Shown here: positions 43,332 through 53,663 of the stretch, piece by piece
Numbering within the stretch: position 1 is the stretch's first letter
Layout: each line of letters starts with the position of its first letter
NCBI RefSeq assembly: GCF_042650565.1
Contig: NZ_JBHSBH010000014.1
Coordinates: 124,001 to 188,000 of the forward strand
Source: Nocardiopsis_B sediminis
GTDB taxonomy: Bacteria; Actinomycetota; Actinomycetes; Streptosporangiales; Streptosporangiaceae
Length of the DNA: 64,000 nt
Direction of reading: 5' to 3'
Program-made: the position numbers and the translations under genes
Notes under the pieces: generated by a model
Database searches by the model: none
What the model saw: the letters and a program-made list of their open reading frames with translations, nothing else
What the model was told of the DNA's origin: nothing

Positions 43332-43367
43332 CCGCGGGTCCCGCCTCGATCACGTCGTACGTCGGGC

Positions 43368-43370
43368 NNN
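43368..43370. other. Three undetermined bases
   Basis: NNN between the carB stop (43401) and the pyrK start. It marks an assembly uncertainty of unknown true length, inside the pyr operon. Confidence 0.99.
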
Positions 43371-43400
43371 CCCCCCGCCGCGGCATGCATGGTCGCGCGC

Positions 43401-46703
<3,303 letters not shown>

Positions 46704-46713
46704 GTCGGGTCCT

Positions 46714-47841
46714 CTACGGCTGGCTGGCGGGCTGGGCGGACATCAGGTCGACGAACGCGTCGAACAGCTCGGCGGCGTCGTGCGGGCCCGCGGCGGCCTC
46801 GGGGTGGTACTGGACGCTGAACGCCGGCCGGTCCAGCAGCCGCAGCCCTTCGACGACGTCGTCGTTGAGGTCGACGTGGCTGACCTCGGCGCGGCCGTAG
46901 GGGGTGTCGAACGGGCCGTCGAGCGGCGCGTCGACCGCGAAGCCGTGGTTGTGGCTGGTGATGTGGACCCGGCGGGTGTGGACGTCGCGCACGGGCTGGT
47001 TGACGCCGCGGTGGCCGAACCGCAGCTTGTAGGTGCCCAGGCCCAGTGCGCGGCCCAGGATCTGGTTGCCGAAGCAGATGCCGAACAGCGGGGTGCGGGA
47101 GTCGAGCACGCCGCGCACGGCGGCGACCGGGCCGTCGGCGGTGGCGGGGTCGCCGGGGCCGTTGCTGAAGAACACGCCGTCGGGGCCGGTGGCGAGGATG
47201 TCCTCGGCGGTGGCGGCGGCGGGCAGGACGGTGACCTCGCAGCCCCGCTCGGCGAGGCGCTGGGGCGTCATGGCCTTGATGCCCAGGTCGACGGCTGCCA
47301 CGCGGAAGCGGGTGGCGACGCCCTCGGGCGGGCGCACGGTGTAGGGCTCGGTGGTGGCGACCTCGGCGCTGAGGTCGGCGCCGGCCATCGGGGGGCTGGC
47401 GAGCACGCGCTCCAGGAGGGCCTGCGGGTCGGTCTCGGTGGTGCTGACGGCGGCGCGCATGGCGCCGCGGTCGCGCAGGTGGCGGGTGAGGGCGCGGGTG
47501 CCGGCGATGGCGATGCCCACCACGCCCTGGCGGCGCAGCTCCTCGTCGAGGGTGCGCTTGGCACGCCAGTTGGAGGGGATGCGGGCGGGCTCGCGCACGA
47601 CGTAGCCGGCCACCCAGATCCGCCCGGACTCGGGGTCGTCGTCGTTGACGCCGGTGTTGCCGATGTGGGGGGCGGTCATGGCCACGATCTGGCGGTGGTA
47701 GGACGGGTCGGTGAGGGTCTCCTGGTAGCCGGTCATGCCGGTGTTGAAGACGATCTCGCCGAAGGTCTCGCCCGGCGCGCCGAACGACGTGCCGTGGAAG
47801 ACGCGGCCGTCCTCCAGCACGAGCATGGCGCTTGTCTGCAC
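46714..47841 (-). CDS. carA: Carbamoyl-phosphate synthase small subunit
   Basis: Glutamine amidotransferase subunit that supplies ammonia to CarB. 375 residues: small domain (LVLEDGRVFHGTSFGAPGET, IVFNTGMTGYQETLTDPSY) then the class I GATase domain with Cys in PLFGICFGNQILGRALG and His/Glu in SVQYHPEAAAGPHD. GTG at 47841 is preferred with GAGGAG six bases upstream, six codons ahead of the first Met. 74 bases from pyrC. Confidence 0.97.
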   Translation of the reverse strand: MQTSAMLVLEDGRVFHGTSFGAPGETFGEIVFNTGMTGYQETLTDPSYHRQIVAMTAPHIGNTGVNDDDPESGRIWVAGYVVREPARIPSNWRAKRTLDEELRRQGVVGIAIAGTRALTRHLRDRGAMRAAVSTTETDPQALLERVLASPPMAGADLSAEVATTEPYTVRPPEGVATRFRVAAVDLGIKAMTPQRLAERGCEVTVLPAAATAEDILATGPDGVFFSNGPGDPATADGPVAAVRGVLDSRTPLFGICFGNQILGRALGLGTYKLRFGHRGVNQPVRDVHTRRVHITSHNHGFAVDAPLDGPFDTPYGRAEVSHVDLNDDVVEGLRLLDRPAFSVQYHPEAAAGPHDAAELFDAFVDLMSAQPASQP

Positions 47842-47915
47842 GTGTGTCTCCTCTTGCGCGGGGCTTGCGGTGGCGGTGGCGGCCCGGCCGCCGGTCTCCG
47901 GGCTCTGGGCCGCGG

Positions 47916-49208
47916 TCACTGGATCTTCCCGTCGCGGACCGTGGGGACGCCGCGCAGGAAGGTGGCGACCACCCGTCCGGGCAGGCGCATCCCCCGGTAG
48001 GGGGTGTTGGCGCTCTTGGAGGCCATCGCCGCCGGGTCGATGTCGCGGGCGGCGGCCGCGTCGTACAGGGTAACGTTCGCGGGCTCGCCGGGGGCGAGCG
48101 GGCGGCCCTGACCGGCGAGTCTGCCGATGCGGGCGGGCGTGGCCGACATGCGCTCGGCGACCCCGGCCCAGTCGAGCAGGCCGGTGTCGACCATGGTGTG
48201 CTGGACCACCGAGAGCGCGGTCTCCAGGCCGGTCATGCCCATGGCGGCCGTGGACCACTCGGTCTCCTTGGCCTCGATCGGGTGCGGGGCGTGGTCGGTG
48301 GCCACGCAGTCGATCGTGCCGTCGGCGAGCCCCTCGCGCAGCGCCCGGACGTCCTCGGCGGTGCGCAGGGGCGGGTTGACCTTGTAGACGGGGTCGTAGC
48401 CCTCGGCGAGGTCGTCGGTGAGCAGCAGGTGGTGCGGGGTGACCTCGGCGGTGACGTCGCAGCCGCGGCTCTTGGCCCAGCGCAGGATCTGCACCGAGCC
48501 CTTGGTGGAGACGTGGCAGACGTGCAGCCGCGACCCCACGTGCTCGGTGAGCAGGCAGTCGCGGGCGATGATGGCCTCCTCGGCCACCGCGGGCCACCCG
48601 GCCAGGCCGAGCCGGTCGGAGACGACGCCCTCGTTCATCTGGGCGCCCTCGGTGAGCCGGGGCTCCTGGGCGTGCTGGGCGACGACGCCGCCGAAGGCCT
48701 TGACGTACTCCAGCGCCCGGCGCATGAGCAGCGGGTCGGAGACGCACATGCCGTCGTCGGAGAACACGCGGACGGCGGCCACGGAGTCGGCCATGGCGCC
48801 GAGCTCGGCGAGCTGGCCGCCGGCCAGGCCCCGGGTGACCGCGCCCACGGGCTGCACGTCGCAGTACCCGGCCTCGCGGCCCAGCCGCCAGACCTGCTCG
48901 ACGACGCCGGCGGTGTCGGCGACGGGGTCGGTGTTGGCCATGGCGTGCACGGCGGTGTAGCCGCCCATGGCGGCGGCGCGGGCGCCGGTGGCCACGGTCT
49001 CGGCGTCCTCGCGGCCCGGCTCGCGCAGGTGGGTGTGCAGGTCCACCAGGCCGGGCAGGGCGACGAGCCCGGAGGCGTCGGTGACCTCGGCGTCAGGTGC
49101 GTCGAGCCCGGTGCCGACGGCGGCGATGACGCCGTCGCGGATCAGGATGTCGGCCGGGTCGCCGCCCGCGACGCGCGCGCCGCGGATCAGGTGACTGGTC
49201 TCGGTCAT
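47916..49208 (-). CDS. pyrC: Dihydroorotase
   Basis: Cyclises carbamoyl aspartate to dihydroorotate. The 430 residues belong to the class I (multifunctional-complex) dihydroorotases. Metal ligands His58 and His60 are in DLHTHLREPG, another in HVCHVSTKG, and Asp in CVATDHAPHP. AMANTDPVAD and NPPLR complete the substrate binding. ATG at 49208 after GGGAGA. Follows pyrB (29 bases). Confidence 0.97.
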   Translation of the reverse strand: MTETSHLIRGARVAGGDPADILIRDGVIAAVGTGLDAPDAEVTDASGLVALPGLVDLHTHLREPGREDAETVATGARAAAMGGYTAVHAMANTDPVADTAGVVEQVWRLGREAGYCDVQPVGAVTRGLAGGQLAELGAMADSVAAVRVFSDDGMCVSDPLLMRRALEYVKAFGGVVAQHAQEPRLTEGAQMNEGVVSDRLGLAGWPAVAEEAIIARDCLLTEHVGSRLHVCHVSTKGSVQILRWAKSRGCDVTAEVTPHHLLLTDDLAEGYDPVYKVNPPLRTAEDVRALREGLADGTIDCVATDHAPHPIEAKETEWSTAAMGMTGLETALSVVQHTMVDTGLLDWAGVAERMSATPARIGRLAGQGRPLAPGEPANVTLYDAAAARDIDPAAMASKSANTPYRGMRLPGRVVATFLRGVPTVRDGKIQ

Positions 49209-49237
49209 GTCGTGCTTTCTCCCTATGTTCCCGGCCC

Positions 49238-50164
49238 TCAGGCGCCGATCGCGGACTCGGACCCGCCCAGCAGCAGGTAGAGCACGGCCATGCGCACGCT
49301 GACACCGTTGGCGACCTGCTCGGTGATGGTGGAGCGCGGCGAGTCGGCGACTTCGGCGGAGATCTCCATCCCCCGGACCATCGGGCCGGGGTGCATGACG
49401 ACGGCGTCGTCGCTCAGCCGCGCGAAGCGGTCGCGGTCGAGCCCGTAGCGGCGGCTGTACTCGCGCGCGGTGGGGAAGAAGGCGTCCTTCATCCGCTCGG
49501 CCTGCACGCGCAGCATCATGACGACGTCGCTCTTGGGCAGGGTCTCGTCGAGGTCGTAGGAGATGGCGCAGGGCCAGGTGTGGACCGACACCGGCATCAG
49601 GGTGGGCGGGGCGACCAAGGTGGTCTCGGCGCCCAGGGTGTTGAGCAGCAGGACGTTGGACCTGGCCACCCGGCTGTGCAGGACGTCGCCGACGATGGCC
49701 ACGCGCAGGCCGTCGAGCCGGCCCATGCGCTCGCGCATGGTGAAGGCGTCCAGCAGCGCCTGGGTGGGGTGCTCGTGGGTGCCGTCGCCGGCGTTGAGCA
49801 CGGCGCCGTCGACCCAGCGCGCGAGCCGGTGCGCGGCGCCGGAGGCCCCGTGGCGGATGACGACGCCGTCGGCCCCCATGGCCTGGAGGGTCAGCGCGGT
49901 GTCCTTGAGGCTCTCGCCCTTGGAGACGCTGGAGCCCTTGGCGGAGAAGTTGATGACGTCGGCCGAGAGGCGCTTGGCGGCGAGCTCGAAGGAGGTGCGG
50001 GTGCGCGTGGAGTCCTCGTAGAAGAGGTTGACGACGGTGCGCCCGCGCAGGGTCGGCAGCTTCTTCACCGAGCGCCCGCTGATCTGGGCGAGTTCGGCGG
50101 CGGTGTCGAGGACCAGGGTGGCTTCGTCGCGGCTGAGGTCGCCGGCGGAGAGCAGGTGGCGCAT
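49238..50164 (-). CDS. pyrB: Aspartate carbamoyltransferase, catalytic subunit
   Basis: Joins aspartate and carbamoyl phosphate. The 308 residues contain the carbamoyl-phosphate motif FYEDSTRTRTSFE (49-60), KGESLKDTALTL, the HPTQALLDAFT loop and HPGPMVRGMEI. There is no PyrI or fused domain. ATG at 50164 overlaps the pyrR stop (TGATG), so the two are translationally coupled. Confidence 0.98.
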   Translation of the reverse strand: MRHLLSAGDLSRDEATLVLDTAAELAQISGRSVKKLPTLRGRTVVNLFYEDSTRTRTSFELAAKRLSADVINFSAKGSSVSKGESLKDTALTLQAMGADGVVIRHGASGAAHRLARWVDGAVLNAGDGTHEHPTQALLDAFTMRERMGRLDGLRVAIVGDVLHSRVARSNVLLLNTLGAETTLVAPPTLMPVSVHTWPCAISYDLDETLPKSDVVMMLRVQAERMKDAFFPTAREYSRRYGLDRDRFARLSDDAVVMHPGPMVRGMEISAEVADSPRSTITEQVANGVSVRMAVLYLLLGGSESAIGA

Positions 50165-50808
50165 CAGTGGTCCCCCTCCTGTCCCTGTTCCTTTTCACCC
50201 GGGCGGGGCTTGGCCGGGCCGATCAGCACGGCGTCGCGCCCGTCGAGCTCGTCGAGCAGGACGGCGACGTTCTCGCGCAGGGAGGTGGGCAGGTTCTTGC
50301 CGACGTAGTCGGCGCGGATGGGCAGCCGCCGGTGGCCGCGGTCGACCAGGGTGGCGAGCTGGACCGCGCGGGGCCGGCCGAGGTCGTTGAGGGCGTCGAG
50401 GGCGGCGCGGACGCTGCGGCCGGAGAAGAGGACGTCGTCGACGAGCACGACGGTGCGGCCGTCGATGCCTTCGGGCGGGATCTCGGTGCGCCCGAGCGCG
50501 CGGGCGGGGGCCAGGTGCAGATCGTCGCGGTACATGGTGATGTCGAGGGAGCCCCACGGAACCGCGCGGTCCTCGACGCGCTCGATGCGCTCGGCGAGGC
50601 GGCGGGCGAGCGGGACGCCGCGGGTGGGGATGCCGAGCAGGGTGACGTCGTGGGCGCCCTTGGTGCGCTCGAGCACCTCGTGGGCGATCCGGGTGAGCGC
50701 CCGGTGGATCTCCGGGCCTTCGAGGACGGCGCGCTGAGTGTCGGTGAGATCGCGCGCGGACGGATCCTCGGCATGCACATCACGTTCCGCGCGTTTTTGC
50801 GCACACAC
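50164..50808 (-). CDS. pyrR: PyrR, pyr operon RNA-binding regulator/uracil phosphoribosyltransferase
   Basis: Regulator of pyrimidine synthesis that binds leader RNA when UMP is high. 214 residues with the PRTase fold: LLGIPTRGVPLARRLAERI, then the PRPP loop VLVDDVLFSGRSVRAAL, RAVQLATLVDRGHRRLPI and DYVGKNLP. A charged extension of about 25 residues is at the N-terminus. GTG at 50808; upstream AAGGGGG overlaps the stem of a PyrR-type hairpin at 50816-50852. First gene of the operon; start overlap with pyrB. Mycobacterial PyrR works by blocking translation, and the same is likely here. Confidence 0.95.
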   Translation of the reverse strand: MCAQKRAERDVHAEDPSARDLTDTQRAVLEGPEIHRALTRIAHEVLERTKGAHDVTLLGIPTRGVPLARRLAERIERVEDRAVPWGSLDITMYRDDLHLAPARALGRTEIPPEGIDGRTVVLVDDVLFSGRSVRAALDALNDLGRPRAVQLATLVDRGHRRLPIRADYVGKNLPTSLRENVAVLLDELDGRDAVLIGPAKPRPGEKEQGQEGDH

Positions 50809-50815
50809 AGTGATG

Positions 50816-50852
50816 ACCCCCTTCCCTGCCTCGCTGAGCAGGTCGTTAAAGG
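50816..50852 (-). promoter_or_regulatory. PyrR-binding hairpin over the pyrR ribosome site
   Basis: The minus-strand RNA can form CCTGC/GCAGG capped by the hexaloop CAGCGA. That fits the PyrR loop consensus CNGNGA (where N is any base). CCTTTAACGA at the 5' side and GAAGGGGG at the 3' side can pair partly. The GGGGG is also the likely Shine-Dalgarno site of pyrR. PyrR with UMP would hold it closed and stop translation of pyrR and coupled pyrB. Confidence 0.78.
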
Positions 50853-50903
50853 ATGTCGAACGGCCTCACGCTACCAGCGCCATCCCACCGGGCCCGCCGG
50901 GCC

Positions 50904-50920
50904 GCCGAGTGAAACTCGGC
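50904..50920. repeat. 7-bp inverted repeat upstream of pyrR
   Basis: GCCGAGT and ACTCGGC spaced by three bases. In the minus direction it is read inside the presumed pyr leader, 95 bases before pyrR. It could be an anti-structure or operator. Confidence 0.4.
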
Positions 50921-51101
50921 GAAAATATGACGATGATCACGCTACCTGGCGTTGACACGGGCGCTTCGAGTGGGATTCGAGCGGCTCCCAATCCGCCGCC
51001 TTCACCCGCGAAGAACGCGAAAGTGCTTGCGCTGCCGGGCTTTGCGGTAGGCGCCCGACTGCGTTTGGTACCCATCTCTACCGAAATGAGAGACCCCTCA
51101 C

Positions 51102-51114
51102 TTACGCACGGTTT
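51102..51114. promoter_or_regulatory. Imperfect BldD-like site
   Basis: TTACGCACGGTTT differs at two of nine defined positions from the pseudo-palindromic BldD consensus TNACNCWGNGTNA. It lies about 35 bases before the bldD -35 element. BldD of Streptomyces represses its own promoter. The call is weak. Confidence 0.25.
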
Positions 51115-51147
51115 GGCCACTGATTAGTCGCGTTTCCGCCCAACGGC

Positions 51148-51176
51148 TTGACCTGGCAACCGAACAGCCTTACCGT
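51148..51176 (+). promoter_or_regulatory. Likely bldD promoter
   Basis: TTGACC (51148-51153), a 17-base spacer and TACCGT (51171-51176). This agrees with the usual vegetative pattern. Transcription would start near 51183, giving a leader of about 147 bases. The -10 region lies in an inverted TTAC...GTAA pair (half sites reminiscent of BldD sites, but spaced by 11). Confidence 0.5.
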
Positions 51177-51329
51177 CACTGTCCGTAACCAATCTGGGTG
51201 GGACCGCTCCGTGTCCACCCCTCGCGAATCGGTGCACAGCACATTTTCCGGGGGCTTGGTCACTACCGAGCGAACTCGGGGCCCACTGCCCACACCAGCC
51301 ACCATCACGGCCGGGGAGCGACGAAGAAG

Positions 51330-51824
51330 ATGCCATCCGAATACGCGAAGTCCCTCGGCGCGCGGCTGCGCGCCATCCGCACCCAGCAGGGCCTGTCCCT
51401 GCACGGGGTGGAGGAGAAGTCCCACGGCCGCTGGAAGGCCGTCGTCGTGGGCTCCTACGAGCGCGGCGACCGCGCGGTCACCGTGCAGAAGCTCGCCGAG
51501 CTCGCGGACTTCTACGGTGTCCCGATGTCGGAGCTGCTGCCGGGCGGCGCGGCGCCGACCCCGCTGGGCCCCACACCCAAGCTCGTCATCGACCTTGAGC
51601 GCATGCAGCAGCTGCCTCAGGAGAAGGCCGGGCCGCTCGCGCGCTACGTTGCCACCATTCAGAGCCAGCGCGGCGACTACAACGGCCGCGTGCTGTCGAT
51701 CCGCCAGGAGGACCTGCGCTCGCTCGCGGTGATCTACGACCGCTCGCCCGGCGACCTCACCGAGGAGCTGATCAACTGGGGGGTCCTCGACCCCGAGGCG
51801 CGCCGCGCCGTCGACGCGTTCTAG
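51330..51824 (+). CDS. bldD: BldD-type developmental regulator, c-di-GMP-binding
   Basis: DNA-binding master regulator that in Streptomyces keeps sporulation genes off. 164 residues: HTH domain (about 1-70; LGARLRAIRTQQGLSLHGVE, VVVGSYERGDRAVTVQKLAEL), linker, then the C-terminal domain. The c-di-GMP signature RXD-X8-RXXD is intact: Arg114-Gly-Asp116 and Arg125-Gln-Glu-Asp128, at the same numbering as the S. coelicolor protein. The ligand should therefore glue two dimers as there. ATG at 51330 with GGGGAG 15 bases upstream. It is divergent from pyrR, as in Streptomyces. Confidence 0.97.
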   Translation: MPSEYAKSLGARLRAIRTQQGLSLHGVEEKSHGRWKAVVVGSYERGDRAVTVQKLAELADFYGVPMSELLPGGAAPTPLGPTPKLVIDLERMQQLPQEKAGPLARYVATIQSQRGDYNGRVLSIRQEDLRSLAVIYDRSPGDLTEELINWGVLDPEARRAVDAF

Positions 51825-51884
51825 GAGCGCCGCGCACATCTTCGTCACCGCCCCCATGCCCCAGGGGCACACATGCCGCAATGC

Positions 51885-51922
51885 AGGTGGCCGCCCACCC
51901 CGCGCAGGGTGGGCGGCCACCT
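51885..51922 (+). terminator. Very strong terminator after bldD
   Basis: A perfect 16-bp stem (51885-51900 with 51907-51922) and a CGCGCA loop. It is followed by GTGTGTTTT, a real T-rich tract. It lies 61 bases after the bldD stop. Confidence 0.93.
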
Positions 51923-51967
51923 GTGTGTTTTCACCCGGGCGCGCCCGGGCGGATGCGCGCACGATGA

Positions 51968-52008
51968 AACGGCCGGGCAAGGGGCTTCCCCTCCCCCACC
52001 CGGCCGTT
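51968..52008. terminator. Second hairpin downstream of bldD
   Basis: A 10-bp stem (51968-51977 with 51999-52008) enclosing a nested AGGGG/CCCCT hairpin. No T-run. A CCCGGGCGCGCCCGGG palindrome lies just ahead. It may be a backup terminator or insulate the SOS-like promoter. Confidence 0.55.
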
Positions 52009-52013
52009 CATGC

Positions 52014-52029
52014 TCGAACATCAGTTCGA
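52014..52029. promoter_or_regulatory. Perfect LexA (SOS box) palindrome
   Basis: TCGAAC-ATCA-GTTCGA, an exact match to the actinobacterial LexA consensus TCGAACNNNNGTTCGA. TAACCT, a possible -10, lies at 52041-52046, so the box would cover the -35 position. The downstream gene is the GNAT protein at 52108. Confidence 0.7.
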
Positions 52030-52095
52030 ACAATCTCAGTTAACCTCACGCAATGGCTTTCGTCAAGAAGGGGCGGGCACCCCGGCGGCGTCGTC

Positions 52096-52101
52096 TAGTG
52101 T
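52096..52101 (+). promoter_or_regulatory. -10 element of a leaderless GNAT transcript
   Basis: TAGTGT (TANNNT) followed by six bases and then the GTG start of the GNAT gene, as in actinobacterial leaderless mRNAs. There is no ribosome site. Confidence 0.5.
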
Positions 52102-52107
52102 GGCGCT

Positions 52108-52719
52108 GTGCAGACCGATGCCGAGCTGTGGGAGCCGACCGCCCCCGCCTTCGTCCACGCGCTCCCCGCGCTGCTGGACGTCTACTCCGCGGCCATGTCC
52201 CCGCCCCCCGACCAGCTCGCCGGGCGCCGCTCGATCATGGAGCACCACGCCCTCCACACCGGCTTCCGCGCCGTGGTGGCGCTCGCCCCCGGCGGCGCGG
52301 CGGCCCTCGGGTTCGCCTACGGGTTCCACGGCCACAGCGGGCAGTGGTGGCACGACGTCGTCACCGCTGAGGTGCGCTCGCGCGACCCCGCCGCCGAGCG
52401 GCGCTGGTTCGCCGACGCCTTCGAGATCGCCGAGCTGCACGTGCACCCCGCCGACCAGGGCCGCGGCCTCGGGCGCACGCTCCTGGAACGCCTCACGGCG
52501 CCGCGCACCGAGGCCACCGCCGTGCTGTCGACCCACACCGGGCCCACCGTGGCCCGCCGGCTCTACGCCTCGTGCGGGTTCACCGAGGTGCTGCCGGAGT
52601 TCCGGTTCCCCGGCAGCACGGACCGGCCCTTCGCGATCATGGCCGCCCCGCTGCCATTGCGGGCAGGCGGTCGGCGGCGATCCGCTGGTAGATCTCGCGC
52701 GTGGCTGTGGACTGGTTGA
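52108..52719 (+). CDS. GNAT family N-acetyltransferase
   Basis: A 203-residue acetyltransferase. The acetyl-CoA motif is LHVHPADQGRGLGRTLLERL (about 111-130) followed by TVARRLYASCGFTEV, typical GNAT A and B motifs. A TAG stop upstream in frame fixes GTG 52108 as the earliest start. The last 83 bases overlap metF on the other strand and encode an Arg-rich tail that is probably unimportant. No substrate is evident. A perfect LexA-like box lies 79 bases before the start codon. Confidence 0.83.
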   Translation: MQTDAELWEPTAPAFVHALPALLDVYSAAMSPPPDQLAGRRSIMEHHALHTGFRAVVALAPGGAAALGFAYGFHGHSGQWWHDVVTAEVRSRDPAAERRWFADAFEIAELHVHPADQGRGLGRTLLERLTAPRTEATAVLSTHTGPTVARRLYASCGFTEVLPEFRFPGSTDRPFAIMAAPLPLRAGGRRRSAGRSRAWLWTG

Positions 52720-53590
52720 ACGTGATGAAGTGGATCCCGGGGGCGCCTTCCTGGAGCAGCCGCTCGCACATCCGCGTGGCCTGCTCGATCCCCAGCCGCC
52801 GCACGGCGTCGGGGTCGTCGCCCGCCTTCGCGAACTCCGCCGCCAGGTGGCGCGGGAACGGGGCGCCCGACAGCTGCTCGGAGCGCTCGATCGTGGCCAG
52901 CTTCACCACCGGCATGATCTCGGGGATGATCGGCACGTCGCACCCCTTGGCCGCGACCCGGTCGCGCAGCCGCAGGTAGTCCTCGGCGTCGAAGAACATC
53001 TGGGTGATCGCGTAGTCGGCGCCGGCGCGGCACTTGCGCACGAAGTACTCGACGTCGGAGTCGACGTCGGGCGAGCGGGGGTGCTTGTAGGGGAACGCCG
53101 CCACGCCCACGCAGAAGTCGCCGCTCTCCTTGAGCAGCCGGACGAGCTCGTCGGCGTACTCCAGGCCCTCGGGGTGGCGGACCCACTCCCCCAGCGGGTC
53201 GCCCGGGGGGTCGCCGCGCAGCGCCAGCACGTTGGTGACACCGACATCGGCGAACCGGCCGATGAGGTGGCGCAGCTCGCGCACCGAGTGGTCGACCGCG
53301 GTCATGTGCGCCACCGGCAGCAGGGTGGTGTCGGTGGCCATGCGCTCGGTGATCTCGACCGTGCGGTCGCGGGTGCCGCCGCCCGCACCGTAGGTGACGG
53401 AGACGAAAGAGGGCTGGAGCGCCTCGATCTCGCGGATGACCCGCCAGAGCCTGCGCTGTCCTTGGTCGGTCTTGGGTGGGAAGAACTCGAAGGAGAACGT
53501 CGGTTCGCCGGCGGCGAGCAGATCGCGGATGCGGCGGGGCCGCGCGGCGGAGTGACGCGCCGGACCGGAGCGTGTCGTAGACCCAAGCAT
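52637..53590 (-). CDS. metF: 5,10-methylenetetrahydrofolate reductase
   Basis: FAD enzyme of 317 residues reducing methylene-THF to methyl-THF for methionine synthesis. Family motifs: FSFEFFPPKTDQG, FVSVTYGAGGGTRDRTVE, NVLALRGDPPGD, and the flavin region AITQMFFDAEDYLRL. ATG at 53590 with AAGGTGG upstream. It is divergent from the polyprenyl synthase gene and its 3' end overlaps the GNAT gene. This would feed methyl groups to the metK/SAM cycle. Confidence 0.97.
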   Translation of the reverse strand: MLGSTTRSGPARHSAARPRRIRDLLAAGEPTFSFEFFPPKTDQGQRRLWRVIREIEALQPSFVSVTYGAGGGTRDRTVEITERMATDTTLLPVAHMTAVDHSVRELRHLIGRFADVGVTNVLALRGDPPGDPLGEWVRHPEGLEYADELVRLLKESGDFCVGVAAFPYKHPRSPDVDSDVEYFVRKCRAGADYAITQMFFDAEDYLRLRDRVAAKGCDVPIIPEIMPVVKLATIERSEQLSGAPFPRHLAAEFAKAGDDPDAVRRLGIEQATRMCERLLQEGAPGIHFITFNQSTATREIYQRIAADRLPAMAAGRP

Positions 53591-53650
53591 GCCCACCACC
53601 TTAGGCGACGGTCCCGGCCCGGCGGCGGCGGGCGGCCGCCGGGAAGCGGA

Positions 53651-53656
53651 TAGCCT
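53651..53656 (+). promoter_or_regulatory. -10 element of polyprenyl synthase gene
   Basis: TAGCCT lies seven bases before the ATG at 53664, the layout of a leaderless start. The starts of metF and this gene are only 73 bases apart. Confidence 0.45.
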
Positions 53657-53663
53657 GCTCTGC

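Noticed and set aside
50929..51127. 66-codon plus frame beginning ATGACGATGATC between pyrR and bldD
   Set aside because: Third codon positions are not GC-rich as in real genes here, and there is no ribosome site.
52053..52370. Arg-rich plus frame starting six bases after TAACCT
   Set aside because: Most of it is the out-of-frame reading of the GNAT gene. The start could still matter for the SOS-like promoter, but no protein is supported.
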